64,000 bases of DNA from assembly GCF_003815715.1 (NCBI RefSeq), contig NZ_CP033922.1:1749001-1813000 (forward strand). The letters are read 5' to 3'. The notes under the pieces are model-generated. The model had not been told where the DNA came from. It saw nothing but the letters and a program-made list of their open reading frames with translations, and ran no database searches. Positions 34,731-43,750 of the stretch are shown here, one piece after another. Source of the stretch: Chryseobacterium sp. G0162 (GTDB lineage: Bacteria; Bacteroidota; Bacteroidia; Flavobacteriales; Weeksellaceae). The position numbers and the translations under genes are program-made. Each line of letters starts with the position of its first letter. The stretch's first letter is position 1.

Positions 34731-36686
34731 TTATTTTAAGATTTTTGTGTTAACAGTTTCTCCCTTATCTGAGACAATTTTTACAACATAAGAGTTTTTA
34801 ATAGAGTTATTAAGCTCGATTACAAAATCTCTAGAAGTATCAACAGCTTTCTTAGAAATAACTAGTTTACCGCTCATATCATACACTTCAATATCAGCTT
34901 TCTTCCAATTTGGATCAAATCTTACAATATAATTTGTAATTGAAGGATCATAAACCACCAATGTTCTTGATGGTGATGTATTCTTCTCTTTAACAGCTAG
35001 AGTACCCTTAGCAGGTTCTCCGTAATATAGGTTCGCTTCTTCGTTTGTTACAGGAATAATATCTCCTTGTTTGGCTGGTATTACATTTCCATTTTCAGCT
35101 TTATAGTAAAATCCGATACCTGAAGATAATTGGTGAGATCCAGCAGGAATTAATTCTGCGTTTTCTCTTACTTCAAATTTATAGAATTGAACTTTATCCT
35201 GATAATAGTTTACCAATTTAACATTCTTCCCTTTAAAATCATTTTCATTAGCTTCGTTAATGTATAACCAATAACCAAGATTGTTATTGTCATAACCTCC
35301 ATTAACGTCTTCTTCAAAAGTACCAATGATATTCTTACCAGCAGAAGCCTGTACTGTGGTTGCAATAGAGGTTTGGTGTCCTGTAGTTGATGAATTAGAA
35401 ACTACGTAATAGGTTCTTGAAATTTCATTCTTATTCGCATCAAGACCAATAACACCAAGCTGTTTTACAGAACTATTAATACTATTTGTATTTTTAGCAG
35501 CAGATACATCATATGGAGTTCCGGCTGCTCTTGCAGTTCCATTAAACCTTCTTAAGGTATTAAAGTTTAAAGTCTGAAGAGAATTATCTCTTAACTTTAT
35601 TTTGAATGACTGCATAGGCTTAATTACTACCAAGTCAACATCTCCAACAGCAGGAGCAACTCCATCACCAGTAGCCATGAAAGTTACCACTTTGTTATTG
35701 GTTGCATAGGTAGAACCACTTGGCAGTGTGTTTACTGTACCTGGATTATATTCAACACCCCAGATATTCTTCACGGCATTTCCATCTCCGTTAGGTCCTT
35801 CAGTGTAGCCTATTTTGGATAAATCAATATTCGTTAGGAACGGGTTCCCGAATTGATACCAGTTTTTACCAAACGTTCCCTGCCATGCAGAAGTTGTCCA
35901 CTCAAAACTGTCATCCAGATAAGTGTTATACTTCTCGTTGTAAGCGTTGTTATTATTTCCTCCTGCACCAAAAGCTACATTAGCTGCTGCATTTTGAAGG
36001 GTAACAGCACCAGCAAGAGGAGCATAAGGCTTTCCGTTAATCGTGAATACATTACCTGTTGTAGGAGCACTTGCATTCCAATCCTGATTGGTAACCTTTA
36101 ACATGTAGTATCCGGAAGGATCACTTGTTGCAGTTGCCAGACTGGTGAAATTATTGGCTACAGCATTCGTATTATCCCATTTAAGGACAGGATTGCTGTA
36201 TCTTCCTGTATCGAAAGTTTTACCAATTTCTGTAGATAATGTACTTAATACCTTGCCAGAGAAAGGCAAAGCAACTTGCTGATAATAACTAGGAGTTGTA
36301 GAACCTCCGTGACTGGTTGTTCTATACTCTTTACTTACAATACCAGTAATATTGGATTGGGATAATCCATCAATGTACAACTGACCATACGTAGAAGTCG
36401 CATACGTAGCAGGTGTATTCATTCTTAAAATGATATTTCCACCGTCAGTTTTATCTGAACCACTGGTAGTAATCGTTTTAAAAGTGTCTGTACCTGATCC
36501 TACGACCATTACATTTCCGTGTACATCCAAAACACCATTGTCTTTTGTCTGTACACCTCCACCACTATACACTAGGGTGCCTTCGCTCACATACATATTA
36601 GCACCAGTGTCAACATGACATAATATCTGCGCCTGAACAGAATAACTGATTGCTAAAAGACCTATAGCAAATAAACTTTTTCTCAT
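34731..36686 (-). CDS. Secreted protein with T9SS type A C-terminal sorting domain
   Basis: A 651-aa protein with a signal peptide (residues 1-19, ending VQAQ). A large beta-rich passenger is rich in Asn, Gly, Thr and Ser, and the C-terminal domain (about 575-651) ends KIVSDKGETVNTKILK. It has the YDMSGKLV-type segment typical of type A T9SS sorting domains. It is exported through SprA-type translocons and probably anchored or released at the cell surface. The passenger has no recognisable enzyme motif; an adhesin- or autotransporter-like role is possible. Confidence 0.85.
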   Translation of the reverse strand: MRKSLFAIGLLAISYSVQAQILCHVDTGANMYVSEGTLVYSGGGVQTKDNGVLDVHGNVMVVGSGTDTFKTITTSGSDKTDGGNIILRMNTPATYATSTYGQLYIDGLSQSNITGIVSKEYRTTSHGGSTTPSYYQQVALPFSGKVLSTLSTEIGKTFDTGRYSNPVLKWDNTNAVANNFTSLATATSDPSGYYMLKVTNQDWNASAPTTGNVFTINGKPYAPLAGAVTLQNAAANVAFGAGGNNNNAYNEKYNTYLDDSFEWTTSAWQGTFGKNWYQFGNPFLTNIDLSKIGYTEGPNGDGNAVKNIWGVEYNPGTVNTLPSGSTYATNNKVVTFMATGDGVAPAVGDVDLVVIKPMQSFKIKLRDNSLQTLNFNTLRRFNGTARAAGTPYDVSAAKNTNSINSSVKQLGVIGLDANKNEISRTYYVVSNSSTTGHQTSIATTVQASAGKNIIGTFEEDVNGGYDNNNLGYWLYINEANENDFKGKNVKLVNYYQDKVQFYKFEVRENAELIPAGSHQLSSGIGFYYKAENGNVIPAKQGDIIPVTNEEANLYYGEPAKGTLAVKEKNTSPSRTLVVYDPSITNYIVRFDPNWKKADIEVYDMSGKLVISKKAVDTSRDFVIELNNSIKNSYVVKIVSDKGETVNTKILK

Positions 36687-36724
36687 TGTATAAATTATTT
36701 GTGTGTTAATACAATCTTCACCCG

Positions 36725-36732
36725 CAAAGGTA
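36725..36732 (-). promoter_or_regulatory. -7 box TACCTTTG for the T9SS protein gene
   Basis: On the minus strand TACCTTTG matches TAnnTTTG exactly, 38 nt upstream of the start codon. The -33 region is a T-rich tract without a clear TTG. Confidence 0.45.
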
Positions 36733-36761
36733 TTATTTTTTTCTTTAAAAAAAAAACTTTT

Positions 36762-37949
36762 TTATCTATTAATCAAAATATTATCTTCCGTTAATACAAT
36801 CTTTTTCTCCTCTCCGATTGAAAACATATAGTCTTCCAAAACCTTTTCAGTAGTACCTCTAAGACCTCTCGCTCCTAGTCCTTTTTCAATGGTTTCCTCA
36901 ACAATTTTTTCGATTGCACCGTCTGTAATTACCAAATCCGTGCCATCCATTTTGAAAAGTTCCACAAATTGATTTACAATTGAATTTTTTGGCTCTTTCA
37001 TAATTCTTACCAATGTCTCTTTTGAGAGTTTATCGAGGTAAGTGATGATTGGAAACCTTCCTAAAAGTTCGGGAATTAATCCAAAAGAACGTAAATCGAT
37101 GGCATTAATGTTTGTTAATACATATTCATCTTCATCAGTTTTATTGATTTTTTCGGAACTGAAACCAATAGCCTGCTTATTCATTCTTCTTTCGATGATT
37201 TCTTTAATCCCGTCAAAGGCTCCACCGGCAATGAACAGAATATTCTGGGTATTCACCTGAATGTACTTTTGATCAGGATGCTTTCTTCCTCCTTGTGGTG
37301 GCACGTTTACAATACTACCTTCTAACAGCTTCAATAACCCCTGCTGTACCCCTTCTCCGGATACATCTCTTGTAATACTTGGATTGTCTGATTTTCTTGC
37401 AATCTTATCAATCTCATCAATAAAAACAATTCCTTTTTCTGCTTTTTCAACATCATAGTCTGCAACCATCAATAACCTTGAAAGGATACTCTCTACATCT
37501 TCTCCTACATATCCTGCTTCTGTTAGGATTGTAGCATCCACAATACAGAAGGGAACATTAAGTTCTCTTGCAATGGTTTTAGCCAGTAAGGTTTTTCCTG
37601 TTCCTGTCTCCCCTATCATGATGATATTGGATTTTTCAAGCTCTACGTCTCTGTTTTCGTCCTGAGCGTGAAGCAATCTTTTATAATGGTTATACACCGC
37701 AATAGAAAGCTGCTTTTTTGCCTGATCTTGCCCTATGACATATTGATCCAGAAATACTTTGATTTCTTTTGGCTTTTTAAGATCTTCCATATTGTCTGCT
37801 GGTGAATATTCTGCTTTGGAAGCACTGTCTTTCACAATTACATGTGCCTGCTCTATACAATTTTCACAAATAAAACCGTTCTGCCCAGAAATTAACATCT
37901 GTACTTCATTTCTTTTTCTTCCGCAGAAAGAACATTGGTTTGGATTCAT
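36762..37949 (-). CDS. clpX: ATP-dependent Clp protease ATP-binding subunit ClpX
   Basis: A 395-aa AAA+ unfoldase that recognises tagged or damaged proteins and feeds them to ClpP. The N-terminal zinc-binding domain has CSFCGR and CENC. The ATPase has Walker A GETGTGKT near residue 115 and Walker B IVFIDEIDK. The pore-loop and sensor motifs follow, with the GARGLR sensor-2 near the end. Length is slightly below the usual 410-430 but no domain is missing. No clpP lies in the window. Confidence 0.97.
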   Translation of the reverse strand: MNPNQCSFCGRKRNEVQMLISGQNGFICENCIEQAHVIVKDSASKAEYSPADNMEDLKKPKEIKVFLDQYVIGQDQAKKQLSIAVYNHYKRLLHAQDENRDVELEKSNIIMIGETGTGKTLLAKTIARELNVPFCIVDATILTEAGYVGEDVESILSRLLMVADYDVEKAEKGIVFIDEIDKIARKSDNPSITRDVSGEGVQQGLLKLLEGSIVNVPPQGGRKHPDQKYIQVNTQNILFIAGGAFDGIKEIIERRMNKQAIGFSSEKINKTDEDEYVLTNINAIDLRSFGLIPELLGRFPIITYLDKLSKETLVRIMKEPKNSIVNQFVELFKMDGTDLVITDGAIEKIVEETIEKGLGARGLRGTTEKVLEDYMFSIGEEKKIVLTEDNILINR

Positions 37950-37976
37950 ATTATATAATATATGTATATGTTAAAG

Positions 37977-38008
37977 AAAATCGTAAAAAATTACTTTTTT
38001 ACGATTTT
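37977..38008 (-). terminator. Terminator between the HIT gene and clpX
   Basis: AAAATCGTAAAAAA and TTTTTTACGATTTT form a 14-bp stem with a 4-base loop, directly after the HIT stop on the minus strand. The arms are AT-rich, so strength is uncertain. Confidence 0.65.
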
Positions 38009-38015
38009 CTGTGTT

Positions 38016-38405
38016 TTAAGAATTAATAATTGAGTTTTGAATCTCTGTATATTCTTCGTTCGTTAATTTTAGTCTTTCATTTCTGAAGTTCATGTCTTCC
38101 ATCTTGTTTAAAGGAATAAGATGAATGTGAGCATGGGGAACTTCAAGTCCTACAACCGCTACTCCTACTCTTACACATGGAATTGCAGTTTTGATCTTCT
38201 TGGCTACCTCTTGGGCAAATCCCCAAAGGTTTTTGTATTCTTCACTTTCAAGATCAAAAATCAAATCCACTTCTTTTTTTGGAACTACTAACGTGTGTCC
38301 TTTCACCAAAGGCATCGCGTCGAGGAATGCAATAAAGTTTTCATCCTCGGCAATTTTATAAGAGGGAATTTCGCCATTGATGATTTTTGTGAATATAGTG
38401 CTCAT
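38016..38405 (-). CDS. HIT family nucleotide-binding protein
   Basis: A 129-aa histidine-triad protein. It has the HxHxH motif HAHIHLIP near residues 90-97 and the N-terminal FTKIINGEIPSYKI stretch typical of HinT-like purine nucleoside phosphoramidases. It lies 57 nt downstream of greA in the same direction, a common pairing in Flavobacteriia. Confidence 0.93.
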   Translation of the reverse strand: MSTIFTKIINGEIPSYKIAEDENFIAFLDAMPLVKGHTLVVPKKEVDLIFDLESEEYKNLWGFAQEVAKKIKTAIPCVRVGVAVVGLEVPHAHIHLIPLNKMEDMNFRNERLKLTNEEYTEIQNSIINS

Positions 38406-38462
38406 TTTTATAAAAGTTAGAGATTAAATACTGGAAGTTTAGAAATGAAAGGGTGTATCAGA

Positions 38463-38933
38463 CTATAGAGAAATGTCTAATACTTCAAAAGAAAGTTTGT
38501 TTCCGTTGGGTAAAGTAATTTCAGCGGTTTCGCCTTTAACTTTACCTAGTAATCCTTTAGCAATCGGAGTGTTTACAGAAATCTTTCCTGATTTAAGGTC
38601 GCTTTCGTTATCCGGCACCAATGTAAATACCTGCTCCTGCTTCGTTGCATTATTCTTAAGCTTCACTGTAGTTAAGATAGAAACTTTTGAAGTATCTAAT
38701 TGGCTTTCGTCTATAATTTTAGAAGTTGAGATAACATCTTTTAGCTTAGAAATTCTCATTTCAAGCATTCCCTGAGCCTCTTTAGCCGCATCATATTCTG
38801 CATTTTCAGACAAATCACCTTTGTCTCTAGCTTCTGCGATCTGCTGAGTAATTTTTGGTCTTTCCACAGTTTCCAACTGTTCCAGCTCAGCTTTCATTTT
38901 CTCAAGGCCCTCCTTTGTTACATAGCTTGCCAT
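38463..38933 (-). CDS. greA: Transcription elongation factor GreA
   Basis: It stimulates the RNA cleavage activity of stalled RNA polymerase. From the ATG at 38933 it is 156 aa (MASYVTKEG...), the normal size; an upstream TTG at 38942 would only add three residues and was not chosen. The N-terminal coiled coil has the acidic tip GDLSENAEYDAAKE (about residues 40-53) that reaches the polymerase active site. The C-terminal FKBP-like domain ends LSFEVLDISL. Confidence 0.96.
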   Translation of the reverse strand: MASYVTKEGLEKMKAELEQLETVERPKITQQIAEARDKGDLSENAEYDAAKEAQGMLEMRISKLKDVISTSKIIDESQLDTSKVSILTTVKLKNNATKQEQVFTLVPDNESDLKSGKISVNTPIAKGLLGKVKGETAEITLPNGNKLSFEVLDISL

Positions 38934-39043
38934 AATTTTCAAAATTTAGTTTTAGTATAAAAAAATAATCCGACATTTGTCGGACAATGTTTTACGTGTT
39001 ATAATCGTTTAATTTTTACAAATATATAAAAATTTAAATTGAA

Positions 39044-39505
39044 ATGAAAAAAACTTTTTCGATATTATCTATTTTCATTTTATTGATTTTCAGCAATTTA
39101 TCCATTAACTCATGCGGAAGTAGAGAAGATACTGTGAACTGCTTTCCGAGCAATCCAATCAATGTTACTTTAAATTTAAACCTTCCCGCATATAACGCTT
39201 TAAATTATGATGACGGTTGGATTTATGTTAATGAACAACAATCTGGAACAAGAGGATTAATCATTGTCCGCGTTGGAAATGCATTCAAGATTTATGATCG
39301 CAACGCACCTCATTTATGCCCTGATAATGATACAACCCTCGAGGTCACTAAAGATAATCTTGCTATTTTATGTCCCAAAGACGGCACCAAATGGATGTTA
39401 AGAACAGGTCAACCATTGGATGGAGCGAAAACCTCTCTACCTCCTAAAACCTATACCACTTATAATTATGATCCCGCAAGCAAAACTTTAACTATTTACT
39501 ATTAA
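39044..39505 (+). CDS. Lipoprotein with degenerate Rieske-like fold
   Basis: A 153-aa lipoprotein (lipobox INSC near residues 21-24). The body resembles the Rieske [2Fe-2S] fold: APHLCP at about 88-93 where Rieske proteins have CxH, and CPKDGTKW at 110-117 where they have CPxHGS. The rest, with GQPLDGAKTSLPPKTY, follows the typical Rieske C-terminal pattern. The first Cys (now Ala88) and the second His (now Asp113) are replaced, so a normal cluster cannot be held. Function is unknown. It is followed 8 nt later by dtd. Confidence 0.6.
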   Translation: MKKTFSILSIFILLIFSNLSINSCGSREDTVNCFPSNPINVTLNLNLPAYNALNYDDGWIYVNEQQSGTRGLIIVRVGNAFKIYDRNAPHLCPDNDTTLEVTKDNLAILCPKDGTKWMLRTGQPLDGAKTSLPPKTYTTYNYDPASKTLTIYY

Positions 39506-39513
39506 AATAAGAA

Positions 39514-39963
39514 ATGAAGATTGTTATACAAAGAGTCTCTGAAGCCCATGTAAAAGTAGAGGGAAAAATCGTTGGAGAAATAGGAAAAGGACTCATGCTG
39601 TTGGTAGGCATTGATGAAAATGATGAAAAAGCAGATGCAGATTGGCTGGTTCAGAAAATATTGAATCTCAGAATCTTTGGTGATGAAGATGACAAACTCA
39701 ATCTTTCGGTAAAAGATATTTCCGGAGAGATCCTGTGCATCAGCCAGTTTACCCTTATTGCAGATTATAAAAAAGGAAATCGTCCTTCTTTCATCAAAGC
39801 TGCCAAGCCTGATCAAGCTGTTCCGTTATTTGATTATTTTAAAGAAGAAATGGTAAAATCCGGATTGAAGACTGAAAGCGGCATTTTCGGGGCAGATATG
39901 AAAGTCTCATTAATCAATGATGGACCTGTAACCATCGTTATGGATTCAATTACAAAAAGTTGA
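39514..39963 (+). CDS. dtd: D-aminoacyl-tRNA deacylase
   Basis: It hydrolyses D-amino acids (and glycine from tRNA-Ala) that were wrongly attached to tRNA. At 149 aa it has the usual length. The catalytic-site motifs are present: SQFTL near residue 77 and the Gly-cisPro-containing NDGPVTIVMDS near the C-terminus. Start MKIVIQRVSEAHVKV is typical. Confidence 0.97.
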   Translation: MKIVIQRVSEAHVKVEGKIVGEIGKGLMLLVGIDENDEKADADWLVQKILNLRIFGDEDDKLNLSVKDISGEILCISQFTLIADYKKGNRPSFIKAAKPDQAVPLFDYFKEEMVKSGLKTESGIFGADMKVSLINDGPVTIVMDSITKS

Positions 39964-39977
39964 TAGTTAAAACCTGC

Positions 39978-40571
39978 ATGAAGAACAAAAATATAGTCAT
40001 CGCTTATCTTGTTGTGACTTTAATCCTCCTGAGTGAGATTATTTTAAATCTCAACAAGTACAGCTACGCCGGATATTATTCTGATAAAATTATTGGCTGG
40101 CTCTGGCTGGCCATGACAGTCTTTATCATCATTAAACTTTGGAAGAAAAAAGCAGTCAAGGTATATTTTGGACTTTTAGTAGGAGCAATTATTCTGAGTA
40201 TTCTGCCTATGATGATCCCGTTTTTCGGAATCGTCAATTATTTTTCTACTATTGGCAGCTACCAGAGAATTCAACTTGATGATCACTATCGCATTGACAG
40301 AAACCGTCCCAATGTTTTATATAACCCACAGGTAACTATTTACAGACGGGAAGGAATTGTTGAAAAGCAAATCAGCAGAATACCTTATAATGAAGTTTTA
40401 GAAAAGGTTTTTCAGTGCTCTTCGATTGATCTTCCTGTTGATGACAAAAAAGAAAACATTCAAAGGGCAAAGCTCATTATGGCCAATAAAGACAGTATTG
40501 GTATCGAATATCAAATCACGAATAAAAAACAGATTTTTTATCATAAAGTCAACGAAAACTGGTTTGAGTAA
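39978..40571 (+). CDS. Hypothetical membrane protein
   Basis: A 197-aa protein from the ATG at 39978 (an upstream TTG overlapping the dtd stop was not preferred). Three membrane helices lie in the first 95 residues. They are followed by a soluble basic C-terminal domain of about 100 aa. I do not recognise the family. It probably shares the dtd transcript. Confidence 0.6.
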   Translation: MKNKNIVIAYLVVTLILLSEIILNLNKYSYAGYYSDKIIGWLWLAMTVFIIIKLWKKKAVKVYFGLLVGAIILSILPMMIPFFGIVNYFSTIGSYQRIQLDDHYRIDRNRPNVLYNPQVTIYRREGIVEKQISRIPYNEVLEKVFQCSSIDLPVDDKKENIQRAKLIMANKDSIGIEYQITNKKQIFYHKVNENWFE

Positions 40572-40674
40572 AATTCAACCTTTGTTTTACCGAATAAAAA
40601 TCCTTTACACAAAGGCGAAACCTGTTCATTGAAAAATAAATTCACAAAAACGTGATTTGTTTTCATTTTATTAT

Positions 40675-40682
40675 TATTTTTG
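40675..40682 (+). promoter_or_regulatory. -7 box TATTTTTG before the secreted protease
   Basis: TATTTTTG matches TAnnTTTG exactly, 41 nt before the start codon. A TTTG lies 15 nt upstream (40656-40659), a little closer than usual. Confidence 0.45.
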
Positions 40683-40723
40683 ACATTATCCAAACCGATT
40701 CACAATCATTTAATAAAAATAAT

Positions 40724-42373
40724 ATGAAAACAAAAATCAAACTCTTTACCCTATTTGTATTCTGTTTCTTCCTTTCATTTGCACAATCTCCCTTAGGTCG
40801 CAGTGCTCCGCAAAACGATATTATCTATGTATGCTTTTCAAAAGGTATCACTTCAGAAAAAGACGCCCTAAGTAAAAATCCGGAACTGGAAAGATTTGCC
40901 CGCGAAAATAAAATATCATTTACTTATGATCTGGGATTTAGCAATGAAAAAATTAATGAAATGATGGCCAGCAGCAGACAGAACGGAAATTCTGGTGAGT
41001 CTGTTCAAAAACTGAAAAGGATATTTAAGGCAAATATCCCTGTTCAGGATGGCGATTCTTTTCAAAGGCTTACTCAGGTTCTTGAGAAATTTCCTGAAAT
41101 AGAATATGTATCCGTAATGAGTAGTACTCCTGTTGAGCCTCCTTTGGTCAATATGTTTGTAGCGACTCCGGATCTGGAAAACCTTCAAACCTACCTGAAT
41201 GATAATCCGGGCATCAATGCAAAATATGCCTGGTCGAGAGGAATTACGGGACAAAACATTCGCATTCGTGATGTAGAATATGGCTTCTACAAAACCCATG
41301 AAATGCTTAGCAATCAAAATTCTATTCAACTGGAACCCGGCTATTCTCCCAACTCAGGATTATCTGGAAATAATTACCGGGATCATGGAACAGCTGTGGT
41401 CAGTATTCTAGGATCTGTAAAAGATAATATCGGGCTTACAGGTGCTGTTTATAATGCTTCAGAAATAAAAGGATATATGGAATGGACAACGGTTGGATAC
41501 AACAGAGCTTCAGCAGTAAGCAGATCCATCAATGCATCTCAGTCTGGAGATATTATCTTATATGAAATGCAGACTGGTGGGAAAAACGGTGAATATTGTC
41601 CTGCTGAATATGATAGTGTGATATGGGATCTTACAAAAGCTGCTACAGATTCAGGAATTATCATCATTGCGGCAGCAGGAAATGGAAACCAGGATCTTGA
41701 TGAACCTTTCTATGCAACTTACAGAGCAAGAGGAAACAGTGGAGCCATCATCGTAGGAGCCGGAACTCCTAATACCACCCATTCAAAACAAAGCTTCAGT
41801 ACTTATGGAAGCAGAGTGGATGTACAAGGATGGGGAAGCAGCGTTCTGGCTGCAGGATATGGTTCCTATGCAAAGTATGATAATGATAATAACAGGACTT
41901 ACAATTATTTCAGTGGAACAAGTTCCGCTACTCCTACTGTAGCCTCAGCCGCTGTACTTATCCAGTCTTTTTATCGTCAGACTACGGGCCAAAATTTAAG
42001 TCCGGCAGCGATGAGGAATCTTTTGGTTTCCACTGGTATTCCACAGGGAGGAACCGATGTTAATAAAAAAATTGGTCCACTTCCGAATGTAAAAAATGCC
42101 ATTTTGCAATTGGAAGGTAAATCCGTATCTAAAGCTTTACATGCTCTGGAAGTGAAAATTTATCCTAATCCATCCAGCAGCTATATAGCCATTCAGAGTG
42201 CTGAAGATAAAAGGCTGGACATTGAAATCATCAATATGAATGGAAGATCAGTGATAAAAAGCACGGTTTCTCCAGGTGAAAAGATTACTATTTCTGAACT
42301 TCCTATCGGTCAGTACATTATCAATATCAATGAAGGATCAAGACGGGTTGTGGAAAAGTTTACTAAATTATAG
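40724..42373 (+). CDS. Subtilisin-like S8 peptidase with T9SS sorting domain
   Basis: A 549-aa secreted serine peptidase. I start it at 40724 because that ATG is followed directly by a signal peptide (MKTKIKLFTLF...FAQ); a frame extension to 40652 adds an unlikely leader. A helical pro-region covers about 30-150. The triad is visible: Asp in IRDVEYG, His in DHGTAV and Ser in SGTSSATP. A type A T9SS C-terminal sorting domain (KIYPNPSSSY ... VVEKFTKL) ends it, so it should be exported through SprA. Substrate unknown; likely a nutrient-scavenging or surface protease. Confidence 0.93.
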   Translation: MKTKIKLFTLFVFCFFLSFAQSPLGRSAPQNDIIYVCFSKGITSEKDALSKNPELERFARENKISFTYDLGFSNEKINEMMASSRQNGNSGESVQKLKRIFKANIPVQDGDSFQRLTQVLEKFPEIEYVSVMSSTPVEPPLVNMFVATPDLENLQTYLNDNPGINAKYAWSRGITGQNIRIRDVEYGFYKTHEMLSNQNSIQLEPGYSPNSGLSGNNYRDHGTAVVSILGSVKDNIGLTGAVYNASEIKGYMEWTTVGYNRASAVSRSINASQSGDIILYEMQTGGKNGEYCPAEYDSVIWDLTKAATDSGIIIIAAAGNGNQDLDEPFYATYRARGNSGAIIVGAGTPNTTHSKQSFSTYGSRVDVQGWGSSVLAAGYGSYAKYDNDNNRTYNYFSGTSSATPTVASAAVLIQSFYRQTTGQNLSPAAMRNLLVSTGIPQGGTDVNKKIGPLPNVKNAILQLEGKSVSKALHALEVKIYPNPSSSYIAIQSAEDKRLDIEIINMNGRSVIKSTVSPGEKITISELPIGQYIININEGSRRVVEKFTKL

Positions 42374-42447
42374 GAAGAATGAGGTTTGAAGTTACTTTTA
42401 CTCATATAATTGGCTAAACGTTATTTTAAACTCACTTTAATATAAAT

Positions 42448-42482
42448 AAAAACTCCTTTCAGCAATTGAAAGGAGTTTTTTT
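42448..42482 (+). terminator. Terminator after the S8 peptidase
   Basis: AACTCCTTTC and GAAAGGAGTT (10-bp stem, 7-base loop) are followed by seven T. The A-tract on the other side lets it also serve the convergent lipoprotein gene. Confidence 0.88.
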
Positions 42483-42500
42483 ATTCTTACCCTTTAAAAC

Positions 42501-43013
42501 TTATTTCGCAGGAACGCTGCTGAAATTAAGGGCTACTTTTATGTTCATATCTGAAGAAGTCTGGTTCTTCAATTCATAAACTGTTCTTACGGTAAGTCCT
42601 GAACTTTTTACAATACTATCCAGAAAACCTGTATCATTCAGATCCAGGTTCATACTGGACGAATTGGTAGATATATTAGAACGGGATGCTATCAGCCTCT
42701 CCCCTGTTCCACTGGATGATACATATATTTTAATCGTTTTAAATGCGCTTAGGTTTCCTCCTGAAGGAGAAGCTACGGAAATTTTTGCGTCAGAGATTCT
42801 TACATCTTTTATCAGAGCATTATTATTTCCTCCAAACCATGTTTGTACATTAGTTGCTGTTGCTGTTGAAGAAACTTCTTTATCAGCAGGTACTCCTGTG
42901 GAAACTAAAACATTCGTTGTATAGGGAAATGTATTCTGAACCAGCGACTGTACGGTTCCGCAACTTACAAGTACAGCTGAAGCGGCCATTGCTGTTAGAA
43001 CTATATTTTTCAT
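42501..43013 (-). CDS. Hypothetical lipoprotein
   Basis: A 170-aa predicted lipoprotein starting at the ATG at 43013 (a longer frame to 43061 precedes the signal peptide and was rejected). Lipobox VLVSC lies at about residues 14-18. The rest is Ser/Thr/Asn-rich and beta-strand-like without recognisable motifs. It lies 59 nt after the next lipoprotein gene upstream. Confidence 0.65.
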   Translation of the reverse strand: MKNIVLTAMAASAVLVSCGTVQSLVQNTFPYTTNVLVSTGVPADKEVSSTATATNVQTWFGGNNNALIKDVRISDAKISVASPSGGNLSAFKTIKIYVSSSGTGERLIASRSNISTNSSSMNLDLNDTGFLDSIVKSSGLTVRTVYELKNQTSSDMNIKVALNFSSVPAK

Positions 43014-43072
43014 AATTTTTATATTTAAACTTATGATGTTAATTTGCAGAAACTGTACCAAATTGATTGATG

Positions 43073-43612
43073 CTACTCAATACTTACCGTAAAATGCCCT
43101 TTCGTGTTTCCAGAAGCCATATTACTTTTTCCGATAATCAGCCATACTTCTCCTTTATCAGGAATTTCATAGGTAATTTCTCTTCCAAAAGGACCATCAT
43201 AATCTCCATTGGGAAGTTTGATCTGATTAAATCTGATATTAAAATCTTTTTCTTTGGTTGAAATCTTTGCTTTGATATTTGATTTTTCAAAATGGGTTAG
43301 TTTTAAAACCAACTCCTGATCGTCACTTTTGAATTCTTCTCCCAAGGTGAAAGGAAGTTGGGAGGCATCTGCTGTTCTTACAATCTGACCTTCTTTTACA
43401 TTTCTCATGACACCTTTACGTAAAACCTCCTTGGTAGCAGGGGCATTGTTAATGATTGAATCTTTTTTTATTAGAGCTACAGAATCTGCTTTATAGGTAG
43501 AGTCTGGCATTTCTGTTATAATAGTTGAATCCTTTTGAGATACATCTGCCACAGCCGGATCTTTTTTACATGAAATAATGATCAATGGAATTAACAATAA
43601 GCTTTTTTTCAT
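43073..43612 (-). CDS. Hypothetical lipoprotein
   Basis: A 179-aa lipoprotein (lipobox IIISC at about residues 11-15). A Lys/Asp/Ser-rich linker up to about residue 60 is followed by a beta-rich domain with a GPFGREITYEIPDKGEVW stretch. I do not recognise the family. It precedes the other small lipoprotein gene on the same strand. Confidence 0.65.
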   Translation of the reverse strand: MKKSLLLIPLIIISCKKDPAVADVSQKDSTIITEMPDSTYKADSVALIKKDSIINNAPATKEVLRKGVMRNVKEGQIVRTADASQLPFTLGEEFKSDDQELVLKLTHFEKSNIKAKISTKEKDFNIRFNQIKLPNGDYDGPFGREITYEIPDKGEVWLIIGKSNMASGNTKGHFTVSIE

Positions 43613-43750
43613 AATAATTAAATTTAAGGATGTGCCTACAGAAGGATATTGTTAACGCTTACCTATCTTTTCATAAAGTCTTTAGCTCTATTTTCAACAC
43701 AATCCTGGTTAATCAGTCCTTTTTAAATGCTAAAATTGTTCCAAATCTTT

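Noticed and set aside
40652..40723. Longer start for the S8 peptidase
   Set aside because: It would place 24 residues before a clear signal peptide; the promoter box at 40675 also lies inside that extension.
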